DNA from: Anoplopoma fimbria
Taxonomy: Eukaryota > Chordata > Actinopteri > Perciformes > Anoplopomatidae
DNA: 64,000 bases
Direction: 5' to 3'
Assembly (NCBI RefSeq): GCF_027596085.1
Contig: NC_072471.1
Coordinates: 7,046,028-7,110,027 of the forward strand
Below, one piece after another: positions 16,885 through 29,513 of the stretch. The notes beneath the pieces are model-generated. The model was not told the origin of the DNA. It worked only from the letters and a program-made list of their open reading frames with translations, and made no database searches. A program made the position numbers and the translations under genes. Each line of letters opens with the position of its first letter. Positions within the stretch are counted from its first letter, which is position 1.

Positions 16885-19847
16885 ATGGATCGACCACCAA
16901 GGTTTGTAAACACCTTTAAGTCGTGTTATCTTTGCCTGATGTTGTCTGTGAAATGCTCATGTTTCATTTTAACACACAGGAAGACGAAGGCTGTGAATTA
17001 CTCTGAAGCCAAAGACTTTGACGATGGTGAGAAATAATGTTACTTATACAGCAGTATTATACACATTATATATGTATTTTATTACATGCTATACTATGAC
17101 TTTTTTAACTTAATGTAATATTATTTTACTTTTTCCTACACACTATACTACTTTTATGACTTTTTAAAAACATACTATACTATGACTTTGTTAACACACT
17201 ATAATATTATTTTACTTTTTTCGACATACTATACTATGCCTTTTTGAAACATACTATACTATGACTTTCATTTTTTCGACATGCTATACTATGACTATTT
17301 TTCACTTTTTTGACATACTATACTATGACTTATTATTGACATACTATACTATGCCTTTTTTAAACATACTATACTATGACTTTCAATTTTTTGGACATAC
17401 AATACTATGACATTTTTATGACTTTTTCCTACACACTATACTATGAATTTTTTATGACTTTTTAAAAACATATTATACTATGACTCTGATGATTTTTTTC
17501 AAAATACTATACTATGACTTTGTTAACACACTATAATATTATTTTACTTTTTTCGACATACTATACTATGCCTTTTTTAAACATACTATACTATGACTTT
17601 CATTTTTTCGACATGCTATACTATGACTTATTATCGACATACTATACTATGACTTATTATCGACATACTATACTATGCCTTTTTTAAACATACTATACTA
17701 TGACTTTCAATTTTTTGGACATACAATACTATGACATTTTTATGACTTTTTCCTACACACTATACTATGACTTATCGACATAATATACAATGACTTTTAA
17801 TGACTTATTATCGACATACCATACTATGACTATTTTAACTTACTATACTATTATTTAACTTTTTTTATATTATACTATGACTCTTTGATGATTTTTTTCA
17901 ACATATTATACTATGACTTGTTATCGACATGCTATACTATGACTTTTTTAAACATACTATGACTGATGAATTTTTTTGACATACTTTACTCTGACTTTTT
18001 TCACTTTTTCCAACATATGACTTTTTTTATGACTTTTTCGACAATATCAAACTATGACATTTTCAACATACTATACTATGACTTTGTTTAACACACTATA
18101 CTATTATTTTACTTTTTTCGACATACTATACTATGACATTTTTATGACTGTTTTCGACATACTATACCATTACTTTTTTTCGATTTACACAGACAGTATG
18201 GACAGAAAGATACTAACAGACTCAGTCTTCTCACCACCAACATGTCTCCATGTTCTGTCTTCATATTGTGTCAGATGAAGATTTTGCCTGCGTGAAGCCT
18301 CCGCCCAGCAAAAGGGCCAGGGAGGATGTGAAACAAGAGCAGAAGAAATCATCGAGCATATCTTCCGATCAAGAGTCCGACTCCCAATCCGCACTGAGCC
18401 AGAAGAGCAGGTACAGTAGTAGACAAGATTATATAACATAGTATGGACCATGTAAAAGTACAGAAAATAAGTAATCAGAGTTAGTTGACTTGTTTAAGGA
18501 GTAAAGTACATTTTCTATATCTTTAACACAGCCTGACATTATGAATGGCTACGAATTTGTTTTTCACAGAAGACCATTAATTGAGAAAGTGTATGAAAGA
18601 GATCTAGAAGCAGCCATTACACTATCCTCGCTCAATAATGGAGGTGGGATAAAGGACCCGTTTTCAACCAGCAAAGGTATGATTTAGCTTTGAAAACATT
18701 TTTTTTTTCTATTTTTAAAGAGTTGTCAACTTAAATCAAGGTGACATTTCTCTAGATGTCAAGATTCATGTTCCGGTAGATGAAAACACGGATCCAACTG
18801 CTGCGCACTTGTCCAACTGCAGTGTGGATTTGACAGTTTTGGGTAAATTCACCTTATTTTTGCACACTGTATATCTATTTTTTGCACATTTAATTTATCT
18901 TCAATCTTGTTTGATGAGGATATAAATGGTTTAAACATTTTCTGCAGCTGTTAATGTTTTGTTTTCTTTAGGCCTGGATGAAATCACATCAGAAAAAGAG
19001 TCGACTTCCCTCTCCAGACAAAGAAAAGCTGCCACCAGAGTACCTGAGGAGCAGAAGAAAAAGCCTACCGATGAAGATGAAGACTATGAGCCCAAACTGA
19101 CACCAGGTAATCATTCTGTCATCCCTCCCTAAATATGTGGTTTTTCATTTAAATACTTATTTTCTGCATCAGTAAAATAATAATGACGACAACTTCCCAG
19201 ATTCAGAAAGTGATGAAGATTTCAGTGAACCAGCTGAGAGTGAAGACGAGGAATTCACAGTGAAAAAAGTCAGCAAAACAAAAAAGAAGGAGAAAGTTAC
19301 CAAGAACGAGAAGACCAAACCGCCTCCTGCCTCTAAAGAAGAAAAAAAACCATCAAAGTCTAAATCACAGGCAGCAGGTAGGATCTTGAAGTCAGAGGTT
19401 CATCTTTTTTGTGGAGGCTGTGGCTCAGGAGGTAGAGCGGTAAAGTGTGTATTCATGTGTTGTAATTTAATTTCTTTATTTGTCTCACAGCAGCTTCCAC
19501 ACCGGTCAGAAGCCCTCCAACGGCCAAACTTGCACCCAAACGACCTGCTTCATCGTCCACAGTTTCTACATCAAAACCTGCATTATCTTTGAGCCCAGCA
19601 GGGGGCAGAGTACCCACGTGGAACCCACCAGGTGAACACCAGCACTGATGTTAACCTTTTATAAACGTTTACAGAAAATTTCATTAAATCAAACGCTAAT
19701 GTTACTTTTTGTTTCTCCTCAGCTCAAGTTGGTCGAAGTCCCACTTCATCCAGTCCAGCAGTGAAGTCTCCAGGTCAGGGTCTGCGCCTCGGACTGTCCC
19801 GTCTCGTTCGAGTCAAACCTCTTCACCCCAGTGTTTCGAGTCACTGA
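16885..19847 (+). CDS. rad51ap1: RAD51-associated protein 1, nine coding exons, 323 aa
   Basis: DNA-binding cofactor that stimulates RAD51 strand invasion in homologous recombination; nuclear. Exons: 16885-16901, 16980-17026, 18275-18410, 18570-18676, 18756-18842, 18972-19106, 19201-19377, 19491-19631, 19723-19847; every junction is GT-AG and the phases add up to 972 bp. The N-terminus (MDRPPRKTKAVNYSEAKDF) matches the family's RK-VNYS start. The middle is acidic and lysine-rich (HLSNCSVD, then DEDEDYEP and SDEDFSEP). The C-terminus has WNPP (WVPP in human) and LRLGLSRLVRVKPLHP, the conserved RAD51-interacting tail. The ATG at 16885 is the first in frame. Length is close to the human protein (about 335 aa). 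Intron 2 is filled with a minisatellite, leaving both splice sites intact. Confidence 0.95.
17085..18183. repeat. AT-rich minisatellite inside rad51ap1 intron 2
   Basis: About 1.1 kb of diverged units built on CATACTATACTATGACTTTT, with spacer variants such as CAATTTTTTGGACATACAAT and TTTCCTACACACTATAC. The same unit forms the large array at 20.8-29.0 kb and the short block at 40.85-41.43 kb. Here the copies are older and more varied. Confidence 0.95.
19410..19450 (+). repeat. tRNA-like repeat scrap in rad51ap1 intron 7
   Basis: TGTGGCTCAGGAGGTAGAGC resembles the A-box head of a tRNA-derived fish SINE; only this head remains. A similar GGTAGAGCGCTCGTCC scrap sits at the duplication junction near 41.44 kb. 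Confidence 0.35.
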
Positions 19848-20236
19848 CCTGTCTGTTAATAATCCCTGCATCAGTCTCAGTTTGTGTTGTTCTTTTAGCT
19901 TTATTTTAAAAAAAGATTGTAAATACCAAATTCTATTTTCATAGTTAAACATTAAGTTAACTCCAAGGATGTGTTTTCCCATGATGCTCTCAGCATTGGG
20001 CACATATGCCATTCGCACCTTGAGCTATTATTTCACCATACATTAACAGTTCATGGAGCTGGTGGCTGCAATTACTTATTAATGTCAAAGTTAATTGTAA
20101 TAAACCGTAGTTACCGGTACAGTAATTGTGTCCCTAGATTTCTTTGATGATTCACTGAACTGTTGTTGGTATAACTTGAATGTGGATGTGAATTCTTATT
20201 GTGTGCAAACACTGTATATTGTGTACATATATATGA

Positions 20237-20242
20237 AATAAA
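20237..20242 (+). terminator. rad51ap1 polyadenylation signal
   Basis: Canonical AATAAA about 390 bp after the stop codon, downstream of a TGTGTACATATATATG stretch. Confidence 0.6.
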
Positions 20243-20814
20243 ATTGAAAACAAGTTTAATTTTATTTGCTGTGTCTCCAGGATGTATTACATATATTTTA
20301 TGATAATAATGATCTGCAGATGAGAGTAAAATTGAAGGATTTGAAGGTTTACTCTAATCCCGGACAGATGGTTGGTGACGTGTCAGTACAAGGATGCAGT
20401 GTCCTGTTTGTGTTTCAACAGCCGCTTTGTGGATGACCTAAAATGTGTGGGATATAAAAACAGGTAAAACAGCACATGTCAAAATAAGACGACGACATGC
20501 TTTAATGAACAGCTTTAATGCTCTATGTTTTCTTTTTATTCTGTCACAGACAACACAAGAAAACCAAGATACTTCTACGATTATGACACCGAAGAAATAG
20601 GAATAATAAACAAAAACATTCAAACCAACATGGAATCTGGACAGGAAAAGACGATACATATGAAATTAAATTCATGTCATGTCCTTTAATTATAAAAATA
20701 AAAATATGTAAATTCCACAAGTCATGGACACCATATTTCCTCAGACATTTCCTCATTTGATGTTTTGATGAGTGACATGAATGTCAAAAAAGTGCATAAC
20801 TCTGTTTTACACTT

Positions 20815-23800
20815 TTTTCGACATACTATAATATCACTTTTTTTTACATACTATATGATGACTTATTTCAACATACTATACCATGACTTTTTTCGACATA
20901 CTATAATATCACTTTTTTCGACATACTATACTATGACTTTTTTCAACATACTATACTATGATCAACATACTATACTATGACTTTTTTCGACATACTATAC
21001 TATGACTTTTTTCAACATACTATACTATGACTTTTTTATGACTTTTTTCGATATACTACACTATGACTTTTTTCGACATACTATACTATGACTTTTTATG
21101 ACTTGTCAACATACTAACCTACCACTTTTTGACATAAATGCTATGTCATACTATACTATGACTTTTTTCAACATACTATAATATCACTTTTTTATGACTC
21201 TTTCGACATACTATACTATGACTTTTTTATGACTTATTTCAACATACTACACTATGACTTTATTATGACTTTTTTTGTCATACTATACTATGACTTTTTT
21301 CAGGCATACTATACTATGACTTTTTATGACTTTTTTTCTACATACTATAATATCAATTTTTTATGACTCTTTCGACATACTATACTATGACTTTTTTATG
21401 ACTTATTTCAACATACTATACTATGACTTTTTTATGACTTTTTTTGTCATACTATACTATAACTTTTTTAATGACTTATTCATGACATTTATTCATCGAC
21501 ATAGAATACTATGTCATACTATGACTTTTTTCGACATATTATACAATGACTTTTTCCAACATACTATACTATGACCTTTTCCAACATACTATACTATGAC
21601 TTATTTGAACATAATATACTATGACTTTTTTAATGACTTTTTCAACATACTATACTATGACTTTTTCAACATACTATACTATACTATGACTTTTTTCGAC
21701 ATACTATACTATGACTTTTTTCATGACATTTTTCGACATACTAACCTTTCACTTTTTACATACTATACTATGACTATTTTCGAGATATTATACAATGACT
21801 TTTTATGACTTTTTTCGACATAAAATACTATGTCATACTATACTATGACTATTTTCGAGATATTATACAATGACTTTTTATGACTTTTTTCGCCAAACTA
21901 TACTATGACCTTTTCCAACATACTATACTATGACTTATTTGAACATAATATACTATGACTTTTTTATGACTTTTTTCGACATACTATACTATGACTTTTT
22001 TAATGACTTTTTCAAGATACTATACTATGACTTTTTCATGACATTTCTCGACATACTAACATCACTTTACTTTTTTATGACTTTTTCTAACATACTATAC
22101 TATGACTTTTTATGACCTATTTCAACATACTATACTATGACTTTTTTCGACAAACTATACTATGACTTTTATGACCTTTTTCGACATACTATACTATGAC
22201 TTTTTTTATGACTATTTTTTTTCGACATACTATAATATCACTTTTTTCAACATACTATACTATGACTTTTTCAACATACTATTATGACTTTTTTCAACAT
22301 ACTATACTATGACTTTTTTCAACATACTATACTATGACTTTTTTCAACATACTATACTATGACTTTTTTATGACTTTTTTCGATATACTACACTATGACT
22401 TTTTTGACATACTATCAACTTTTTATGATCAACATACTAACCTACCACTTTTTGACATAAATGCTAAGTCATACTATACTATGACTTTTTTCAACATACT
22501 ATAATATCACTTTTTTATGACTCTTTCGACATACTATACTATGACTTTTTTATGACTTATTTCAACATACTATACTATGACTTTTTTATGACTTTTTTTC
22601 GGCATACTATACTATGACTTTTTATGACTTTTTTCTACATACTATAATATCACTTTTTTATGACTCTTTCGACATACTATACTATGACTTTTTTATGACT
22701 TATTTCAACATACTATACTATGACTTTTTTATGACTTTTTTTGTCATACTATACTATAACTTTTTTAATGACTTATTCATGACATTTATTCATCGACATA
22801 GAATACTATGTCATACACTTTTTTACTATGACTTTTTTTTCTATGACCTTTTCCAACATACTATACTATGACTTTTTCCAACATACTATACTATGACCTT
22901 TTCCAACATACTATACTATGACTTATTTGAACATAATATACTATGACTTTTTTAATGACTTTTTCAACATACTATACTATGACTTTTTCAACATACTATA
23001 CTATGACTTTTTTAACATACTATACTATGACTTTTTTCGACAAACTATACTATGACTTTTTCATGACATTTTTCGACATACTAACCTTTCACTTTTTATC
23101 ACTTTTTTCGACATAAAATACTATGTCATACTATACTATGACTATTTTCGAGATATTATACAATGACTTTTTATGACTTTTTTCGCCAAACTATACTATG
23201 ACCTTTTCCAACATACTATACTATGACTTATTTGAACATAATATACTATGACTTTTTTATGACTTTTTTCGACATACTATACTATGACTTTTTTAATGAC
23301 TTTTTCAAGATACTATACTATGACTTTTTATGACTATTTCACTTTACATACATACTATACTATGACTTTTTTCGACATACTATACTAACATACTATACTA
23401 TGACTTTTTTCGACATACTATAATATACTTTTTTTTTTACATACTATTTATGACTTTTTTCAACATACTATACTATGACTTTTTTCGACATACTATACTA
23501 TGACTTTTTTCAACATACTATACTATGACTTTTTTCAACATACTATACTATGACTTTTTCAACATTATACTATGACTTTTTTCGATATACTACACTATGA
23601 CTTTTTTCGACATACTATACTATGACTTTTTATGACTTGTCAACATACTAACCTACCACTTTTTGACATAAATGCTATGTCATACTATACTATGACTTTT
23701 TTCAACATACTATAATATCACTTTTTTATGACTCTTTCATACATACTATACTATGACTTTTTTATGACTTATTTCAACATACTATACTATGACTTTTTTA

Positions 23801-26800
23801 TGACTATTTTTTCGACATACTATACTATGACTTTTTATGACTTTTTCTACATACTATATATCACTTTTTTATGACTTTTTCGACATACTATACTATACTT
23901 TTTTATGACTTTTTCAACATACTATACTATGACTTTTTTATGACTTTTTTCGTCATACTAACATACTTTTTTTCCAACATTTTTATGACTTTTTTTCATA
24001 ACATACATATATATTACTTTTTTTCATGACATTTTTTCATACATACTATACTATGACTTTTTTTTTTTATGACTTTTTTTTATACTATGACTTTTTCAAC
24101 ATACTATACTATGACTTTTTTCAACATTTACTATTTTCAACATACATACATACTATACTATGACTTTTTCAACATACTATACTATTCAATATACTACACT
24201 ATGACTTTTTTCGACATACTATACTATGACTTTTTATGACTTGTCAACATACTAACCTACCACTTTTTGACATAAATGCTAAGTCATACTATACTATGAC
24301 TTTTTTCAACATACTATAATATGACTTTTTTTATGACTTTTTCGACATACTATACTATGACTTTTTTTTATGACTTATTTCAACATACTATACTATGACT
24401 TTTTTATGACATTTTTTGTCATACATACTATACTATGACTTTTTTTTTACTATGACTTTTTTCTACATACTATAATATACTTTTTTATGACTGACTTTCG
24501 ACATACTATACTATGACTTTTTTATGACTTTTTTTTATGACTTTTTTTTATGACTTTTTTTTTTATGTCATACTATACTATAACTTTTTTAATGACTTAT
24601 TCATGACATTTATTCATCGACATAGAATACTATGTCATACTATGACTTTTTTCGACATATTATACAATGACTTTTTCCAACATACTATACTATGACCTTT
24701 TCCAACATACTATACTATGACTTATTTGAACATAATATACTATGACTTTTTTAATGACTTTTTCAACATACTATACTATGACTTTTTCAACATACTATAC
24801 TATGACTTTTTTAACATACTATACTATGACTTTTTTAACATTTTTGACTTTTTTTGACAAACTATACTATGACTTTTTCATGACATTTTTCGACATACTA
24901 ACCTTTCACTTTTTATCACTTTTTTCGACATAAAATACTATGTCATACTATACTATGACTATTTTCGAGATATTATACAATGACTTTTTATGACTTTTTT
25001 CGCCAAACTATACTATGACCTTTTCCAACATACTATACTATGACTTATTTGAACATACTATACTATGACTTTTTTATGACTTATTTCAACATACTATACT
25101 ATGACTTTTTTTTTATGACTTTTTCAACATACTATACTATGACTTTTTTCGGCATACTATACTATGACTTTTTATGACTTTTTTCTACATACTATAATAT
25201 CACTTTTTTATGACTCTTTCGACATACTATACTATGACTTTTTTATGACTTATTTCAACATACTATACTATGACTTTTTTATGACTTTTTTTGTCATACT
25301 ATACTATAACTTTTTTAATGACTTATTCATGACATTTATTCATCGACATAGAATACTATGTCATACTATGACTTTTTTCGACATATTATACAATGACTTT
25401 TTCCAACATACTATACTATGACCTTTTCCAACATACTATACTATGACTTTTTCCAACATACTATACTATGACCTTTTCCAACATACTATACTATGACTTT
25501 TTCCAACATAATATACTATGACTTTTTGAACATACTATACTATGACTTTTTTTTACTATACTATGACTTTTTCAACATACTAACCTTTCACTTTTTATCA
25601 CTTTTTTCGACATAAAATACTATGTCATACTATACTATGACTATTTTCGAGATATTATACAATGACTTTTTATGCCAAACTATACTATGACCTTTTCCAA
25701 CATACTATACTATGACTTATTTGAACATAATATACTATGACTTTTTTATGACTTTTTTCGACATACTATACTATGACTTTTTTAATGACTTTTTCAAGAT
25801 ACTATACTATGACTTTTTATGACCTATTTCAACATACTATACTATGACTTTTTTCGACAAACTATACTATGACTTTTATGACCTTTTTCGACATACTATA
25901 CTATGACTTTTTTCGACATACTATAATATCACTTTTTTTTACATACTATACGATGACTTATTTCAACATACTATACCATGACTTTTTTCGACATACTATA
26001 ATATCACTTTTTTCAACATACTATACTATGACTTTTTTCGACATACTATACTATGACTTTTTTCAACATACTATACTATGACTTTTTTCAACATACTATA
26101 CTATGACTTTTTTATGACTTTTTTCGATATACTACACTATGACTTTTTTCGACATACTATACTATGACTTTTTATGACTTGTCAACATACTAACCTACCA
26201 CTTTTTGACATAAATGCTATGTCATACTATACTATGACTTTTTTCAACATACTATAATATCACTTTTTTATGACTCTTTCGACATACTATACTATGACTT
26301 TTTTGACATACTATACTTACTTTTTTCAACATACTATACTATGACTTTTTTATGACTTTTTTTGTCATACTATACTATGACTTTTTTCGACATACTATAC
26401 TATGACTTTTTTATGACTTATTTCAACATACTATACTATGACTTTTTTATGACTTTTTTTGTCATACTATACTATAACTTTTTTAATGACTTATTCATGA
26501 CATTTATTCATCGACATAGAATACTATGTCATACTATGACTTTTTTCGACATATTATACAATGACTTTTTCCAACATACTATACTATGACCTTTTCCAAC
26601 ATACTATACTATGACTTATTTGAACATAATATACTATGACTTTTTTAATGACTTTTTCAACATACTATACTATGACTTTTTCAACATACTATACTATGAC
26701 TTTTTTAACATACTATACTATGACTTTTTTAACATACTATACTATGACTTTTTTTGACAAACTATACTATGACTTTTTTATGACTTATTTCAACATACTA

Positions 26801-29030
26801 TACTATGACTTTTTTATGACTTTTTTTGTCATACTATACTTTCACTTTTTTAATGACTTTTTCAAGATACTATACTATGACTTTTTATGACCTATTTCAA
26901 CATACTATACTATGACTTTTTTCGACAAACTATACTATGACTTTTATGACCTTTTTCGACATACTATACTATGACTTTTTTCGACATACTATAATATCAC
27001 TTTTTTCAACATACTATACTATGACTTTTTTCGACATACTATACTATGACTTTTTTCAACTATACTATGACTATGACTTTTTTCAACATACTATACTATG
27101 ACTTTTTTATGACTTTTTTCGATATACTACACTATGACTTTTTTCGACATACTATACTATGACTTTTTATGACTTGTCAACATACTAACCTACCACTTTT
27201 TGACATAAATGCTATGTCATACTATACTATGACTTTTTTTTTCAACATATATATAATATCACTTTTTTATGACTCTTTCGACATACTATACTATGACTTT
27301 TTTATGACTTATTTCAACATACTATACTATGACTTTTTTATGACTTTTTTTGTCATACTATACTATGACTTTTTTTCGGCATACTATACTATGACTTTTT
27401 ATGACTTTTTTCTACATACTATAATATCACTTTTTTATGACTCTTTCGACATACTATACTATGACTTTTTTATGACTTATTTCAACATACTATACTATGA
27501 CTTTTTTATGACTTTTTTTGTCATACTATACTATAACTTTTTTAATGACTTATTCATGACATTTATTCATCGACATAGAATACTATGTCATACTATGACT
27601 TTTTTCGACATATTATACAATGACTTTTTCCAACATACTATACTATGACCTTTTCCAACATACTATACTATGACTTATTTGAACATAATATACTATGACT
27701 TTTTTAATGACTTTTTCAACATACTATACTATGACTTTTTCAACATACTATACTTTTTTAACATACTATACTATGACTTTTTTAACATACTATACTATGA
27801 CTTTTTTTGACAAACTATACTATGACTTTTTTATGACTTATTTCAACATACTATACTATGACTTTTTTATGACTTTTTTTGTCATACTATACTATAACTT
27901 TTTTAATGACTTATTCATGACATTTATTCATCGACATAGAATACTATGTCATACTATGACTTTTTTCGACATATTATACAATGACTTTTTCCAACATACT
28001 ATACTATGACCTTTTCCAACATACTATACTATGACTTATTTGAACATAATATACTATGACTTTTTTAATGACTTTTTCAACATACTATACTATGACTTTT
28101 TCAACATACTATACTATGACTTTTTTAACATACTATACTATGACTTTTTTCGACAAACTATACTATGACTTTTTCATGACATTTTTCGACATACTAACCT
28201 TTCACTTTTTATCACTTTTTTCGACATAAAATACTATGTCATACTATACTATGACTATTTTCGAGATATTATACAATGACTTTTTATGACTTTTTTCGCC
28301 AAACTATACTATGACCTTTTCCAACATACTATACTATGACTTATTTGAACATAATATACTATGACTTTTTTATGACTTTTTTCGACATACTATACTATGA
28401 CTTTTTTAATGACTTTTTCAAGATACTATACTATGACTTTTTCATGACATTTCTCGACATACTAACATCACTTTACTTTTTTATGACTTTTTCTAACATA
28501 CTATACTATGACTTTTTATGACCTATTTCAACATACTATACTATGACTTTTTTCGACAAATTATACTATGACTTTTATGACCTTTTTCGACATACTATAC
28601 TATGACTTTTTTCGACATATTATATGAATTTTTTCAGCTATAAATACAGTGTTCTCTGCATTCAAGTTTACGATATCTATTCTACCAGTTTAAGCTGTTT
28701 TTATACTTCCAGCACGGTTGAAGCCGGTTGAAGGTGTGATTATCCTGCATTGACCAACAGTACTATGATTTTTTTTTTTACTTTGTATGACTTTTTCTAT
28801 TGACATTCAGTTCTATGACATACTATACCAATACTTTTTATAGCATGCTATACAATACAACGAGTCTTTATGACATTTTTGAAACATACCTTACTATCAC
28901 ATGTTTTATAGCATACTATACTATCACATTTTTAAGATACTACACCATTACTTTTAATTACATATTATAATGTGACTTTTTCACGACATTATTTTACATG
29001 AAAAATTCATTATATGCTATACTATAAAGC
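20815..29030. repeat. ~8-kb AT-rich minisatellite array with higher-order repeats
   Basis: Tandem units of about 25 bp: CATACTATACTATG followed by ACTTTTTTCGA, with variants (AACATAC, TATGACTTATTT, CCAAACTAT). Strongly strand-asymmetric, the plus strand carrying the T runs. Longer blocks recur: ATTCATCGACATAGAATACT appears seven times (near 21491, 22788, 24612, 25338, 26507, 27565, 27927), and TGACATAAATGCTA six times (near 21130, 22453, 23664, 24268, 26207, 27200). From about 28.63 kb to 29.03 kb the units are strongly decayed, with unrelated sequence between them. ORFs encoded by the array are by-products of the repeat. Confidence 0.96.
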
Positions 29031-29330
29031 TCTTGATTAAAGATTTTGTATGATTTTTCTTTTTTTAGACAAAAAAATCTGGTCTAAAAAACAGCTTGTC
29101 AGCTAGATGATCTGCTCATGGCAGATTGGATGAAAAAGGTTGTTGTTGTTATAGCAACAGTAATGCTTCGTTTGTCAGTCCTGTTCCTGTTACATGGAAC
29201 TGGGAGGGATGGTTTTCCATTTAACAACAGCCGATGATATGGAAACTAGACTTTCAATATTATGATGCAAACATCAGGATATCATATAACACAGCTATGG
29301 CGCAACAATGTGCGTGACTTTATGTGTGTA
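29031..29330. other. Spacer between array and galnt8 copy 1
   Basis: No gene. From about 29199 (CTGGGAGGGATGGTTTTCC) it matches the region upstream of the second galnt8 from 41457, so the duplication begins here; before that point the two loci differ. Copy 2 has roughly 45 extra bases between GCCGAT and GGAAACTAGACTTTCAA. Confidence 0.6.

Positions 29331-29333
<3 letters not shown>

Positions 29334-29399
<66 letters not shown>
29334..29399. repeat. (GT)33 microsatellite upstream of galnt8 copy 1
   Basis: Lies 115 bp before the start codon, in the presumed promoter or 5' UTR. The equivalent repeat in copy 2 is about 40 units. Confidence 0.95.
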
Positions 29400-29404
<5 letters not shown>

Positions 29405-29513
29405 AGAGAGTGCGTGTGTGTAGAGGGTGGGGAGAATGAGAGGAGCACCTGAAAATAAAGACAGGTGACAACTTTCTTTTTGTTTCAATGCAAAACCAAA
29501 CAAAACACTTGAC

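Noticed and set aside
21326..28521. Many ORFs of 60-160 aa in the minisatellite, rich in Y, D, F and T
   Set aside because: They are translations of the tandem unit (YYDFF-type periodicity), with no start context or conservation; the array also breaks frame constantly.
20815..28630. CRISPR-like array of regular repeats
   Set aside because: Units are contiguous without unique spacers, in an animal genome with spliced genes; this is a minisatellite.
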